Made by a program: the position numbers and the translations under genes
Assembly: GCA_023014485.1 (NCBI GenBank)
Contig: JAJOZX010003318.1
Span: 248,001 to 312,000 of the forward strand
Source: Bathynomus jamesi
Lineage: Eukaryota; Arthropoda; Malacostraca; Isopoda; Cirolanidae
DNA length: 64,000 bases
Direction: 5' to 3'
The notes under the pieces: generated by a model
Told to the model about the DNA's origin: nothing
The model's database searches: none
What the model saw: the letters and a program-made list of their open reading frames with translations, nothing else
Part shown: positions 21,606 to 33,556 of the stretch, in pieces
Layout: each line of letters starts with the position of its first letter
Position numbering within the stretch: position 1 is the first letter of the stretch

Positions 21606-24600
21606 GGGTCATTCTCTGTCAGATCAACCAAAAAAAATTGAAATTAACACCCTCATCTCTCATATTTTGCTGAAATTTGGTTTATAGGGAGTTTGTGAGC
21701 CCTGAATCTATTTCTGAAATTATAAGGTCAATCCGACCAACAGTTCAAGAGATATGACCTCGGGCAATTTGAGGTCACTCGCGAGGTTACTAACATTTGG
21801 CGAGCCATAACTTGGGTAATAATTGTCATAATTATATAAAAGTATATATTTAGAATCAGAAAACGACAAGGAATCCAAATATGCAAGTTTTAGAACTCTA
21901 GGTTGAAAAATAAAAAAGTTACACTGTAACCAAAATTTAAGGTCACGATTTGACCTCTGGGGTATCAAATGAGAATTTTTTTTTTAAATGTAAAAAATGA
22001 AGGCATAGGCATTGGCTATTAGAATCAGCAAACAAAAGTTTGTTTATGTTAGTATTTTTCATGTAACTAACATATAAGTGAACACCATATTCATAAGTTG
22101 CGCGTCAATTCTACCTATTTTTTCACACTTAAGCTCATAATTTGACCTATAGAAATTAAAATTACATTTTTTATAGATATAAAAAACAGTCAGAATTCTT
22201 GACTAATAGAAACAATAATAAAAAGTTTGTTTATGTTGGTACTTTTCATGTAACTAACTTATAAGTGAACACCATATTTATAAATTGCTTGTCATTTCAA
22301 GGAATTTTTATATCTTAGCTATCAATTTGACCTCAAGCTCCAAGAATTTAATAAAAATTGTATTTCACTGCTAATCTACACTGGCAATAATAGTTATAAT
22401 AGTGAAAGGGGAAGACTAAGCTCACATGTAGCCTAAACAAACCTGTTGAAACATGTTGCTACTTGTCTAAGTGCAGAATCAACACAGATAGTTGCAAAAT
22501 TCCTTGTCTACAGGTTAGTACAGTTCCAGCCAGCACTGTGGGTGGCTGGTGGGTATGGTGTTTTAATGAGCCTCAGAGACTATCAAGGCCTAAAATATTA
22601 AGTGTGTATAGCTATATATTTTCTAAAAAATATATATTACCTAATTGTAAATCCTATATCTTTACAGATCAAAATACAATGGTTCGGCACTTGAAATACT
22701 ACCAGGACCCTATTCAAAAACACAAGAAACGCATAACAATCAATCTTAGAAAAGTGACTGATGTACTTGTTGAAAAATGTGCTGGAAGAGTGAAAAAAGA
22801 CTCATTGTTGTGTGAACTGCTGGACACTGATAATGAAAAACCCCACTATACTTAGTACGACTGAAAACAACGAGTCTGAGCAGGATTCAAATGAATCATC
22901 TACTATCAGTGGCTTGAGTAACATCTCTTCAATTCAAGATCTGGACAATGACAGTGATTGCTTGATAAAGGAAAATCCTTCAACTTCAGTTGAACCAGTT
23001 CTAGCATTTCTGGACCAAACACCAGTTAAAAAAAGTAAGTAATAAATTAATATAATAACATACTTTACTACAAGGTCTGTTTGATCTACTATATAGCCAA
23101 TTATATAGCATTTAAGGTACTATAATTAATATTTAATTACTAATATTCAGGTGTGTGAAACCTTTTTTCTGTTCTTTTCAGAAGGGCTGTCATTAAGCCA
23201 GAAAAAGCGCAAGGCTCGTGGTAAGCTATCATCTGCTCAGAAACACCTGAAGGAGAGGCTAGAACTCAGTTATGGTGTTCAAATTACCGAGGAGGTAAGT
23301 GATACTTCAAAACCTAAAACTAAATCTGAAAAACATCTAGACAAATTAATGAATGAATTGAAACAGTCATTCCTGGAGAGCAAATGTCACCATCACAAAC
23401 TACAAATATTGACACACTCACCATACACAATTGAAAAAACAGCTAGTTTCTTTCAAGCTACAACATACATGGTGAAAAGAAGCCATTCACTTAAATCAGA
23501 ACATGGAATCCTTCCGAAGATTCCACTAATGAGCAAAGGAAAAGTGATATCTGAAGAACACAAACATATAGTTAGAAGATTCTATGAGTCAGAAGAGGTT
23601 AGTCGTATGTATCCTTGCCAAAAGGATTGCGTGAAAGTTATCAGTGCTGAAGGTGCAATGAAGGTGCAAAAATGATTGGTCCTCGGGAATTTAAGAGAGA
23701 TGTTTGAACTATATAAAAATGATGAAAAGAATCCCAAAATAGGATTTTCCACATTTGCAAAATTACGGCCATCATATTGTGTGCTTGCCGGTAGTGGTGG
23801 GACTCATTCTGTCTGTGTCTGCACATACCATCAAAATCCAAAATTGCAGCTGGCTGCATTGGGAGAAAGAGGTCTTTCATACAAGGATCTTATGGATTAC
23901 AGTGTCTGCAGTACAGAAAGAGAGACTTGCATGATGCAACTTTGCAATGATTGCCCAAGAGAAGAGGGTGTCCTGGATTTTCTTGAGTTACTTGACAGTG
24001 TGAAATCAGCTCCAAATGAAATATCTTACAAGCAATGGGTGACTGTTGACCGTTGTACAATGGTTGATAAGGTGGAGCCACTTCATGAATACTTATTATC
24101 CCTAAGCATGAAAATATCCCGCATGGTTCGTCATCACTTTGTTGCTCAGCAACAATCACAGTACTTCAAGCAGTTGAAAGAAACACTACCACCTCAGAGC
24201 GAGGTAGTTATAGTAGGTGATTTCTCTGAGAATTATTCTTTCATTGTCCAGGATGCTGCCCAAGGGTTTCACTGGGACAATTCACAGTGTACAGTTCACC
24301 CTTTTGTCATCTATTATAGATCATCTGCAGACCAGGAACTTAGCCATTTTAGTGTCTGTTTCTTATCTGCATCACTAAAACACAACACTATAATGGTTTA
24401 CTCATTCATATTGAAGCTTATGACATATGTTAAATTCAGATGCCCACAATTGAAGAAGGTGCACTATTTCTCAGATGGATGTGCTGGCCAATATAAGAAC
24501 AGATACAACTTCACAAATCTCTGTTACCATGAAGAGGATTTTGGTCTGTCTTGTGAATGGCACTTCTTTGCTACATCCCATGGCAAAAATGCATGTGATG

Positions 24601-25910
24601 GGATTGAGGAACAGTGAAAAGAGCTACTGCTCGTGCCAGTTTGCAGAGAACTACAGAGAGGCAAATTCTTACACCAGAACACATGTTTCAGTTTTGTGAA
24701 GAAAACTTGAGCAAGAAGATAAATTTTTTCTTTGTAACTACAGCTGATTTGAAAGATGCAGAAGAACGGTTGGAACATCGATTCAAGGATAGTAGGGCTA
24801 TTCCTGGAACTCAGAAATATCATAGATTTGTTCCCCTAAACAAGGAAGAACTGATGGTGTATCCCATTTCAAGTGGCATTGGAGAAAAGAAAAGAATAAG
24901 GAAAAGTCATTTTACTAATGAACCTGCAATGCTTGGTAACCTAAAATGTGTCAAACCAGGAGAGTATGTTGGCTGCATTTATGACATGCAAGTTTGGTAT
25001 GGAATTGTGGAGGAATATTGTGAAGAGTTTGATGATTTCACTGAACTTTCTACATCCCTCTGGGTCATCAGGATCAAGTGCATATTATTATCCATCAAAC
25101 AAGGATTCATGTGCAGTGCCAGGACATCATATATTAACTGTAATGAGTTGTCCTACCCTAAGAGGAGGCAGCAGAATTCAATACATTTTTCCACAAAAAG
25201 AAATTGATGAGAGCATCGAGCATGCAAAAATTGTATTAGGCTAGCACATGAATCCTCTAAGTAGGTCTTCCCCTTTCACTATTATAACTATTATTGCCAG
25301 TGTAGATTAGCAGTGAAATACAATTTTACATTTTTTGCCTTTGTTTTATATCTATAAAAAAATGTAATTTTAATTTCTATAGGTCAAATTATGAGCTTAA
25401 GTGTGAAAAAATAGGTAGAATTGACGCACAACTTATGAATATGGTGTTCACTTATATGTTAGTTACATGAAAAATACTAACAAACAAACTTTTTTTGCTG
25501 ATTCTAATAGCCAATGCCTATGCCTTCATTTTTTAATTTAAAAAAAAAATTCTCATTTGATACCTCAGAGGTCAAATCGTGACCTCAAATTTTGGTTACA
25601 GTGTAACTTTTTTATTTTTCAACCTAGAGTTCTAAAACTTGCATATTTGGATTCCTTGTCATTTTCTGATTCTAAATATATACTTTTATATAATTGTGAC
25701 CATTATTACCCAAGTTATGGGTCGCCAAATGTTAGTGACCTCGCAAGTGACCTCAAATTTCCCGAGGTCATATCTCTTGAACCGTTGGTCGGATTTACCT
25801 TATAATTTCAGAAATGGATTCAGAGCCCACAAACTCCCTATAAACCAAATTTCAGCAAAATCTGAGAGATGAGGGTGTTAGGCACTGGTTGATCTGACAG
25901 AGAATGACCC
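21606..25910 (+). mobile_element. Family A1 DNA transposon, copy 1 (4.3 kb), 4-bp duplication CATA
   Basis: Termini are GGGTCATTCTCTGTCAGAT and its complement, flanked by CATA at 21602-21605 and 25911-25914. The arms are inverted copies for about 600 bases (21606 to about 22190 against 25910 to about 25345) plus a second matching block (22370-22412 against 25258-25325). The left arm also contains a partial internal duplication of its own TTCATGTAACTAAC block. Removing the element and one CATA restores the family B2 frame. The 4-bp duplication and G-rich start recall the Sola superfamily, but I cannot confirm this. Confidence 0.93.
22679..25244 (+). pseudogene. Family A1 transposase-like gene, copy 1, two exons
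   Basis: Exon 1 (22679-23034) starts MVRHLKYYQDP after a TTTACAG acceptor and ends at GTAAGT; exon 2 is 23182-25244. Domains in order are an N-terminal zinc-finger-like block, an acidic Ser-rich linker, a basic helical region, a Cys-rich block (CVCTYH, MMQLCNDCP), then the putative nuclease core GDFSENYSF, FSDGCAGQYKN and EWHFFATSHGKN. The C-terminal tail GEYVGCIYDMQVWYGIV may be a small beta-barrel. Lesions relative to its sisters are a 2-base loss near 22812, CGA to TGA at 23672-23674, a 1-base loss near 24605 and a 2-base loss near 25041. It is dead despite its young look. Confidence 0.88.
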
Positions 25911-25914
25911 CATA

Positions 25915-26160
25915 ATAAGATCTTATGAGGCCACGCTTTTCAGGGATCCAGGAAGAACAGGCGTGTAAACCTGCACATGGAGGTAGCAAGTCTCCTGCTA
26001 CTCAATCAGAGTAGAGCTGGTGAGCCGCCCCTATTCTTTGAAGAAAAACTTAAAATTTTTAAGTTTGACGTGAAATCTAAACATTTTTTCAGCACCCAGA
26101 GGTGTTGAAACACGCAAGAAAGCAAGGATGAGGTCAGAAAAGCAGTTTTTAGACTAAATC
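25915..26160 (+). pseudogene. Family B2 transposase-like protein, continuation after A1 copy 1
   Basis: Directly after the CATA duplication the plus strand reads IIRSYEATLFRDPGRTG in the frame that was open at 21601, then meets a stop, and EPPLFFEEKLK follows after a shift. Related orphan proteins carry a similar TLFRDP segment. The end of the gene is decayed and not defined. Confidence 0.55.
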
Positions 26161-26189
26161 ATATGCAGAACAGTTGCGTGCTTTGGTTT

Positions 26190-27748
26190 GGGTGCCCTAA
26201 GGATGCGTTAGGCAGCCTTCAAATCAGAAAATCGTGATTTTGACCATGAAAATGAGATTTTTTTGGAAAAGTTACAAATAATAAACCCATATTAGAATTA
26301 ATTTTTACATAGGAATTAGCTACTTTGTTTTTCCAAAATTTCAACCCTGAACCCAGAGTATGATATGCCCTCATGTGGCATGCATCTCTAATTTGTGGAA
26401 AGTAATAGTAAACACTATCCTGATGGGTGCAAAAAGCTAACCTCAGTCATCAAATTCCTCATTATAGGAATGTACAAAGCCCAACCATTTCTGATCATTG
26501 TAAGTACAAACTATGTACTCTCCTATTTTTGGATTAACTTCAACATTATCTTCACCCAGAAAAGCTTTGCTTATAATCCTCACCTACTTCATCAGAAGAT
26601 AATTCAAATGTTTTTATGTTATTTGCATTAATAGGTATGGTACAAATCTGTGGAATTTTTGTGTTCTTGTTAGCTGCATACTTTTTTCATATCTGTCACT
26701 TAAAAATTTTTCAATAGTTTCAGTTTCTTCAGAATTTATTAAAAAAAAATTTATGCTATCACTTATATTGTTTGAACAAAATTCAAACATTTTTTCTGGT
26801 GTTAATATTTGATTTGCGAATGTTCTCTGCATACTCGCTCTGGCTACAGATCTTTTCACTGTACCCCGAATCCCATCACAAGAGCTCTTACCATGGCTTG
26901 TGGCAAAGAAATGCCACTCACATTCCAGCCCAAAATCTTCATGTTTACAAATGTTAACAAAGTTGAAATGATTTTTATAGTCCTGCACATCCATCAGTAA
27001 AATAATGTAATTTTTTTATATGAAGGTTGGATTTTCTAATAATAGGTATGTGTGTATTTAAAAAAGCATATACCATTCTAGTGTTATATTTTGTATTTGG
27101 AGATAAAAAACAATAACTTCAATGTTTTGTTTCATTACTTTCTGGTTCCTTATAATATAACACAAAGGGAAGCACTGTGCATTGGGTATTTTCCCAATGA
27201 AAACCTTGGGCTGCATCCTGTACTACAAATGAGTAGTTTTTTAAAAAGTCACCAAGAACTACAGCTGCATGGCTATTTAAATTATTCTTCAAGTTTTTTA
27301 GAAATGCACTCCGATTCTTTGCTATAAATTGATGGTGTGTCAATTTGACAATTTTTGTGCTTAATGAATTTATAAAATCATCTACAGATTCTGTTTTTTC
27401 AACCATATTGCATCGATCTGTAGTAACCCATTGTTTATATTTTATTTCCTCAAATTCAGGATTGTTAACACTTTGAAGAGTGAGCAAAAAATTCTGAATA
27501 CCTTGTTCTTTTGGACAGAGATTACACATTTGCATCCTGCAATTCCTGTTGTTGACATCACACACTGCTTTCAAAAATAAGAGTTGTGTATTCCAACCCT
27601 TTGACACCCAAAGCTGAGAATTGTATTTTGGTATTCTGGTAGTATGTACATACACACACACAATGGGTACCAGCAGATCCAGCTAAAACACAATGTCTGG
27701 GGTGAAGGCTGGCAAAACTAGAGAAGCCAATTTGGGGACTATCTGGAT
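26190..27748 (-). pseudogene. Family A3 transposase, C-terminal half, on the opposite strand to its N-terminal half
   Basis: From 27748 on the minus strand the protein reads NPDSPQIGFSSFASLHP, CVLAGSAGTHCVCV, CNLCPKEQG, KQWVTTDRCNMVEK, then GDFLKNYSFVVQDAAQGFHW (first core motif). A gap near 27100-27000 removes most of the SDG motif. It then gives YKNHFNF, EWHFFATSHGKSSCDGI and a C-terminal tail (GEYIVCTYNDQKWLGFV) near 26480. It starts at exactly the residue where the plus-strand half stops at 13279 (LYKNN). A3 is older than A1 and differs from it throughout. The trailing arm (26190-26400) matches 19727-19900 inverted. Confidence 0.8.
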
Positions 27749-27947
27749 TAGGGATGTGCCGATAGTATCGGTATCAGTAGTATCGGCCTTTTTTGGAGTA
27801 TCACTATCAGTATCGACAAGGTGAAAATATGGCCAATACCTTTCTATATTTATTTATTGTGTGATTCGAGACGAAGTTATGTTTAATGACAGTAATTGAT
27901 TAACACAGATGAATGAGATGATATTATTATATTATCATATTAATATT
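27749..27947 (-). mobile_element. Flipped right end of hAT-1
   Basis: TAGGGATGTGCCGATAGTATCGG at 27749 matches the hAT-1 left terminus at 13280 and has the same subterminal GATAC/GTATC motifs. It points the same way as the left end instead of being inverted. The flanking octamer (27741-27748, read on the minus strand as ATCCAGAT) matches the left flank (ATCTACAT) at 6 of 8 bases. About 200 bases of arm remain before a family A2 element begins. Confidence 0.65.
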
Positions 27948-28938
27948 GAGTCATTCCAGCTCAACTGGTACAGATTTCAGAAAGTTGGTCAGGTGACCAT
28001 CTCTGATTTTCTTCAAATTTTCAGGGTTGATTCATACACCATTCAATAGCTTAAATCTAAAATTTTAGCTTCCTCAGTCAAAAACATTTAATTTTATGGT
28101 CGCTTAAATGGCCCCCACCTTCGACAAAAAATGCCCATGTTGGGCTTGATCGGCCAATGACTTCATTTTGAGAGGCCTTGAAAAGTGTCTTCTAAAAGGA
28201 GTAGAAGCTTCAAATTTGTCATGCCAATACAACTTCTGGTGGGCATTTCAATTTTGCAAGCTAAAAGGCTGTGGAATAAATAGTTTCTGAGTTACAAGGG
28301 CTTAAACATGGCTCCATTTTGAAGCTTGCATCAATTCCTCCCACTTTTACGACTACCATTTTCAAAAGTTTTAGTTTACATCAATCACAGCTGTTTTCAT
28401 ACTCCTAATAGTCTCTATGGGTTGTAAATTTATGAGTGAAATAAAAAAATAACCAAAAAAGGATTTATTTTTATTTTTAAAAATTTCCAAAAGTTGATAT
28501 TTTCACAAAATTTGAAAAATTAACATCAACTTTGGGGCTTAATATAAAGGTGTCCAAAATTAGTCAGGGAGTTGATACTTCTAGTAAAGAAAGATACATG
28601 TGTGTACAAAAACATATATTAAGGAATAGATCTCAACTCAACTCCTTCATATAGTTTTGGCTATTCAAAGAAAAGTACTTTTGTGAAAAATTCTAAATTT
28701 TTTGAAAATTTTGAAATGTTTAAATTTCTTTTTACAACATTGAATTGTAATTTTACTTCCATTTTATTACTTGCTAAGTTAATTCACAAATGTTAAATTA
28801 TCTAAATAAGTTTTACTCATAAAAAAGACAATATATACCTAGATTATTACTACATTTGCAGTTAACACAACAGATGGACCAGCTTGTAGGCTCAATACTT
28901 GGATCTACCTAAGTAAATCATGTAGAACCGTGTTCTAC

Positions 28939-29459
28939 CAGGGCTGTGGAGTCGGTACCCAAAACACCCGACCGACTCCAACTCCTCAATTTCTTGTATA
29001 TCCGACTCCGACCCTTAAATCTGCTATGATGATAATTACATAAGCTGGCATTTCATCACAACCATGTGAATCGTCAGGCTACTTTTTAAACTCATGTCCT
29101 TAAAGGTTTGAGTCCAATGGTTGTAGCTATGCCATTGTGGCTTTTTTTCATTGTTTATTTATGGAAAAAAAATCAATATATAACTAAAACAAAAAAAATT
29201 ACATATAAGACTAATGACTGACAAAATAAAAATTTCATTGAATGCAATTAAAGCAAAAAAATTCCTTTAAAATTTATTAAGCTAAGGCCAAAGGGCCTAA
29301 ATAGCTACATGACAAAATAAAACCACCATAGCTGCCAGTGATATCACACACAAAAACATATTTTATTAAAATTTATATTGAGGTCGGAGTCGGTACATTT
29401 TTACCGACTCCGACTCCAGCACCACCAAAATTGCTTCCAACTCCGACTCCACAGCCCTG
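28939..29459. mobile_element. hAT-type MITE, 521 bp, 8-bp duplication TGTTCTAC
   Basis: The left end CAGGGCTGTGGAGTCGG and right end CCGACTCCACAGCCCTG are perfect inverted termini, with further GACTCCGACTCC repeats inside. The octamer TGTTCTAC stands on both sides (28931-28938 and 29460-29467). No coding capacity; it would depend on a hAT transposase supplied elsewhere. Confidence 0.95.
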
Positions 29460-29862
29460 TGTTCTACTGCTCTTTAAGCACTTCCTAGTAATTTAAATTA
29501 TGCAGTTAGTACAGATAAACTAGCAGTAACCACCATTTTCAGTACAAAACCTTAAATTTAAGTAGCTTTGTTGTATTACTTCCCTTAATACAAATGTACA
29601 GTACTTAGCTATATACAATAATGAATTCCCGAGTTTTTAAGCATGTGAATTATTGGCTACAAGTTCATATTCTTTTTTTAATGTGTGTTGTTTTATGTAA
29701 ATTCGTATGTAAACTTATATGTAGCCAATAACTCTTATGTTTAGACACTGACTCAGGAATTTATTATTGTACTCAGGCTTTAAGTCTGATTGTCTTCAAC
29801 ACTCAATGGCCTCACAGCCATAAATTGGCAATTTATTATTCAAGCTTGATACAGGTCTGTAG

Positions 29863-32480
29863 TTACTTAGGCTTTTTTAAAATACTCCTCAATTTTAGAT
29901 AAACAATCATTGATAATTGTACTGTCTCCCATTTCCCAGCAACTGTAGGTGGTTCACTTGAACACAAAACATGTTGGAATGGAATCCAGCAAAAGTCCTC
30001 TTGTTCAGGCCATTTAAAAGGATTCTTTTTCATGAAATTTACTAATAGATCCTTCTCAGTATCACACACTTCAACTATGTTTCCAACAAACCAGTCACCT
30101 TCATAGAAACAGGCCACATATGTACCAGGTTTATATTGGTAAGCCACATTTTCTTGTGTAGCATTGAGGAAGGAAAGTTGTACGTTAAAGAAATTTTCAT
30201 CACTAGAAATTTTGTACAGTTTAATGCCTGTTCATGAAGGTCTAAAGCAGTGATATGAACGGGTTCCTGGGATTGTCTTAATTAAGGAATACCTTTTTTC
30301 TAATTCAAATAAATTAGCATTTTTCTCAATTTTAGTTGAATCAATGTACCATACATAAATTGTATACCATTAATATTAGATTTGCACCAATCGAACATCT
30401 CTTTTGGATTGGTGATGTGACCTTTACTTGTTGCTTGTAGACTTGCCCGTGCAACTAACCTTTTGACGGTGCCACCAACACCATCACAGGGGCTCTTTCC
30501 GTGAGAGGTGGCAAAAAAGTTCCATTCACATATTAGTTGGAAATCTTTTTCATGTAACACTGAATTAATGATGTTTTTATAGTTTTTATATTGACTTGCT
30601 GTGCCATCGCTAAAGTAACAAATATGTTTTAGTTTAGGATTCTGACTTTTAAGTAATTTCAAGGCTTCACATAAAAAAGAATGAACTGCAGTTGTGGTGT
30701 GTGTAAGTGAATCTGATATTACACAAAAATTTGTAACTTTTAGTTCACCATCAACTTTTTGATAGCAGACTACCGGATGCAAGGTAGCCTGGGTATTGTC
30801 CCAGTGATGCCCTTGTACGGCATCCTGAATTATAAAACTATAGTTTTCAGAGAAGCAAACAAGCACTAATGCTGTAGAATCATTGAGATTTTCTTTACAG
30901 TCGGACAAATATTTTGATTGGGATTTTGCTATGAAATGGTGTACTTTCAACTTTTTTGCACTTTCACACACGTCTTCTACTACATTCAAAACACTTTTTG
31001 TCATTGTGACCAGTTGGGTATGGTCTGTATGAAGCCACTACTTAGAGGAAACCTCATCATCCATGTCATAATCATTGTTTTCAAAAATGGTAAGAAGCCA
31101 ATCCCGTAATTCATTTAAACCATGACATGTTTTGCAGTTATTAATCATGCAGTTTCTGGTTTCAGTGTTGCAGACCCCACACCCATACACCATTTTGGTC
31201 TCAGTTCAAAAAACTTTGATTTGGAGATTTTGTCATTTGGATATTTATTTTTGTAAAGCGTATATAATTCTCTGATATTTGTCAACAACAGTATTTTCTG
31301 CTTGTGAACCTTCCCTTGTGGTGTTTTTATTAATTTGTAGTCTTTTTTACCAGGGCATTCTCTAGTATATTCATTGTTTTGGAAAAATTCTATCACTCTT
31401 TCCTTTATTTCATCGTATACCCTTGCTACTCTTTTTATTTCTCATTATAGGAATGATACCTTCTTTCTCTTTAAGGCCCTCACAGCATTAACCATTCTGG
31501 CTGACACTTCAAATTCTTCATAATTCTTTCTCTGGACCAGGTTTTATTGGAAGGAGTGTTAGAATTTGTATCTTTCTTGTCTGGTACTAGTTTTACACTT
31601 TTCTTTCAGTTCCTCTATCATATGCTGATAACACTTTTCTCCCTCACTCTCTATAGGTTTCTCGCTTCCTCATCCAAAATGCTAGGCTTCATATGAAGTA
31701 CTTTTGACAGCTTTGATTTTGTTGATGTTTCAATTTGCTTTAGTTTCCTTTTCGCGTAAAACTTTCGATCTCTTGCTCTTACATACTTAATGGGTGAGCA
31801 TCTAGGAACCTAACGTTTTTCAAATGTCTCCTTAACTATTTCTTCTGGAACATATTCATCACTACCTGAGTCTTCTTCATCTTCAATTGTTGGATCTAGA
31901 GAAGCATGTTGAGCAAAGTTTCTGTCATGATATCAGATTCAGTCTAGTTGCTATGTCTTTGTCATAATTTGTAGTGATTCTGCAAATAAAAGTAGGTAAT
32001 ATAAAACTCTAAACACATTGAAAATAATTTTAAAACCTCAACATTGGTTATAGGCTATTGTATAAATATTCAAAAAATATGCATCAGTAGCACAGTATAT
32101 ACCTACCTATTAAAATTAAATAGCTTAATTTAGGTTACAATTTACAATATAAACTCTTTATGAAATATAAATATATAGTACCTATATTTACTTACTTGTT
32201 ATCTTCTTTCGATGATTTCTCCATGGATCTTGGCAGCTATGTTGCATTTGTTAGTAATGCACTCCAAACATTTTTTCATGGTGGTAGCATACAGTAGCAC
32301 TATTTGGGTTGATTACAGTTGCTTTTGTTCTCCACAATAACAGTTTCCTTGTTTCATCTGTCAGCTCATGTAAGGTATACATACCCACCTTCCTGGTGAG
32401 TCTGTGTTCATGACATGGATCATCCAAGTACATACCAAAGCTGCACTTTGATTCTTGATTAGAATAAGCCATTATTACAG
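29863..32480 (-). pseudogene. Family A2 transposase, decayed multi-exon
   Basis: The N-terminal exon (32472-32251) has KCSFGMYLDDPCHEHRLTRK and VCYHHEKMF, the zinc-finger-like start of the family. After an intron, an acidic and basic linker is readable in pieces (31900-31400), followed by a block ending LYTLYKNKYPND and KSKFFELRPKWC (31396-31145). The core lies at 31004-30300: SENYSFIIQDAVQGHHWDN, YFSDGTASQYKN, EWNFFATSHGKSPCDGVGG. The tail is GTYVACFYEGDWFVGNIVE (30147-29863). The Gly-Asp before SENYSF is altered to Val-Cys, and several frameshifts occur. It is older and more degraded than A1. Confidence 0.82.
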
Positions 32481-33556
32481 GCAGTAAAATTAAGTTAATT
32501 GCTCTAGTTAAATTTTCTGAAAATAAAAGATCATGATCTATAAAATAGGCTTGGACATTAATGATTAACCATCATGTTTTACATTTATAAGAATATACAA
32601 AGCGAAATGAGCTACCCAGAGCCCTTCGAGTCGCTGGTTGTTTTGACAGATATATTAAATTTCTTGTATGTTTTAGACTTATTTACATATTATTACAATT
32701 GTAAATCAACTTAAGTAATAAAATGGAAGTAAAATTACAATTCAATGTCATAAATAGAAATTTAAAAATTTACAAATTTTCCAAAAATTTGAGATTTTTC
32801 ACAAAAAGCACTTTTCTTTGAATCACCAAAACTACGGTATATGAAGGAGTTGTTGAGATCTATTCCTTAATATATGGTTTTTTACACATATGTATCTTTC
32901 TTTACGAAGTATCAACTCCCTGACTAATTTCAGGAACCTTTATATTAAGCCCCAAAGTTTATGTTAATTTTGCATATTTTGTGAAAATATCAACTTTTGC
33001 AAATTTTTAAAAATAGAAATAAATCCTTTTTTGGTTATTTTTTTATTTCACTCATAAATTTACAACCCATAGAGACTATTAGGAGTATGAAAACAGCTGT
33101 GATTGATGTAGAACTAAAACTTTTGAAAATGGTAGTCATAAAAGTGGGAGGAATTGATGCAAGCTTCAAAATGGAGCCATATTTAAGCCCTTGTAACTTA
33201 GAAACTATTTGTTCCACAGCCTTTTTGCTTGCAAAATTAAAAAGCCCACCAGAAGTTATATTGGCATGACAAATCTGAAGCTTCTACTCCAATTAGAAGA
33301 CACTTTTCAAGGCCTCTCAAAATGAAGGCATTGGCTAATCAAGCCCAACCTGGGCATTTTTTGTCGAAGGTAGGGGCCATTTAAGCGACCATAAAATTAA
33401 AAGTTTTTGACTGAGGAAGCTAAAATTTTAGATTTAAGCTATTGAATGGTGTATGAATCAACCCTGAAATTTTGAAGAAAATCAGAGATGGTCACCCGAC
33501 CACCCTTGTACCAAAGGAGCTGGAATGACCCATATATTAAAGGGCAGATGGTACAA

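Larger units (their letters stand above)
27948..33531 (-). mobile_element. Family A2 DNA transposon (diverged relative of A1)
   Basis: The left end GAGTCATTCCAGCTC and right end (complement GGGTCATTCCAGCTC) are outer edges of inverted arms of about 850 bases (27948-28830 against 32660-33531). The minus strand encodes a decayed family A transposase. The target duplication is uncertain: ATAT follows the right end, and ATAT plus one extra T precedes the left end. A hAT-type MITE sits in the left arm. The termini link it to A1 (GGGTCATTC) although internal DNA differs. Confidence 0.82.

Noticed and set aside
28921..29470. Separate gene in the region with repeated CCGACTCC words
   Set aside because: It is a non-coding MITE with perfect inverted ends and an 8-bp duplication.
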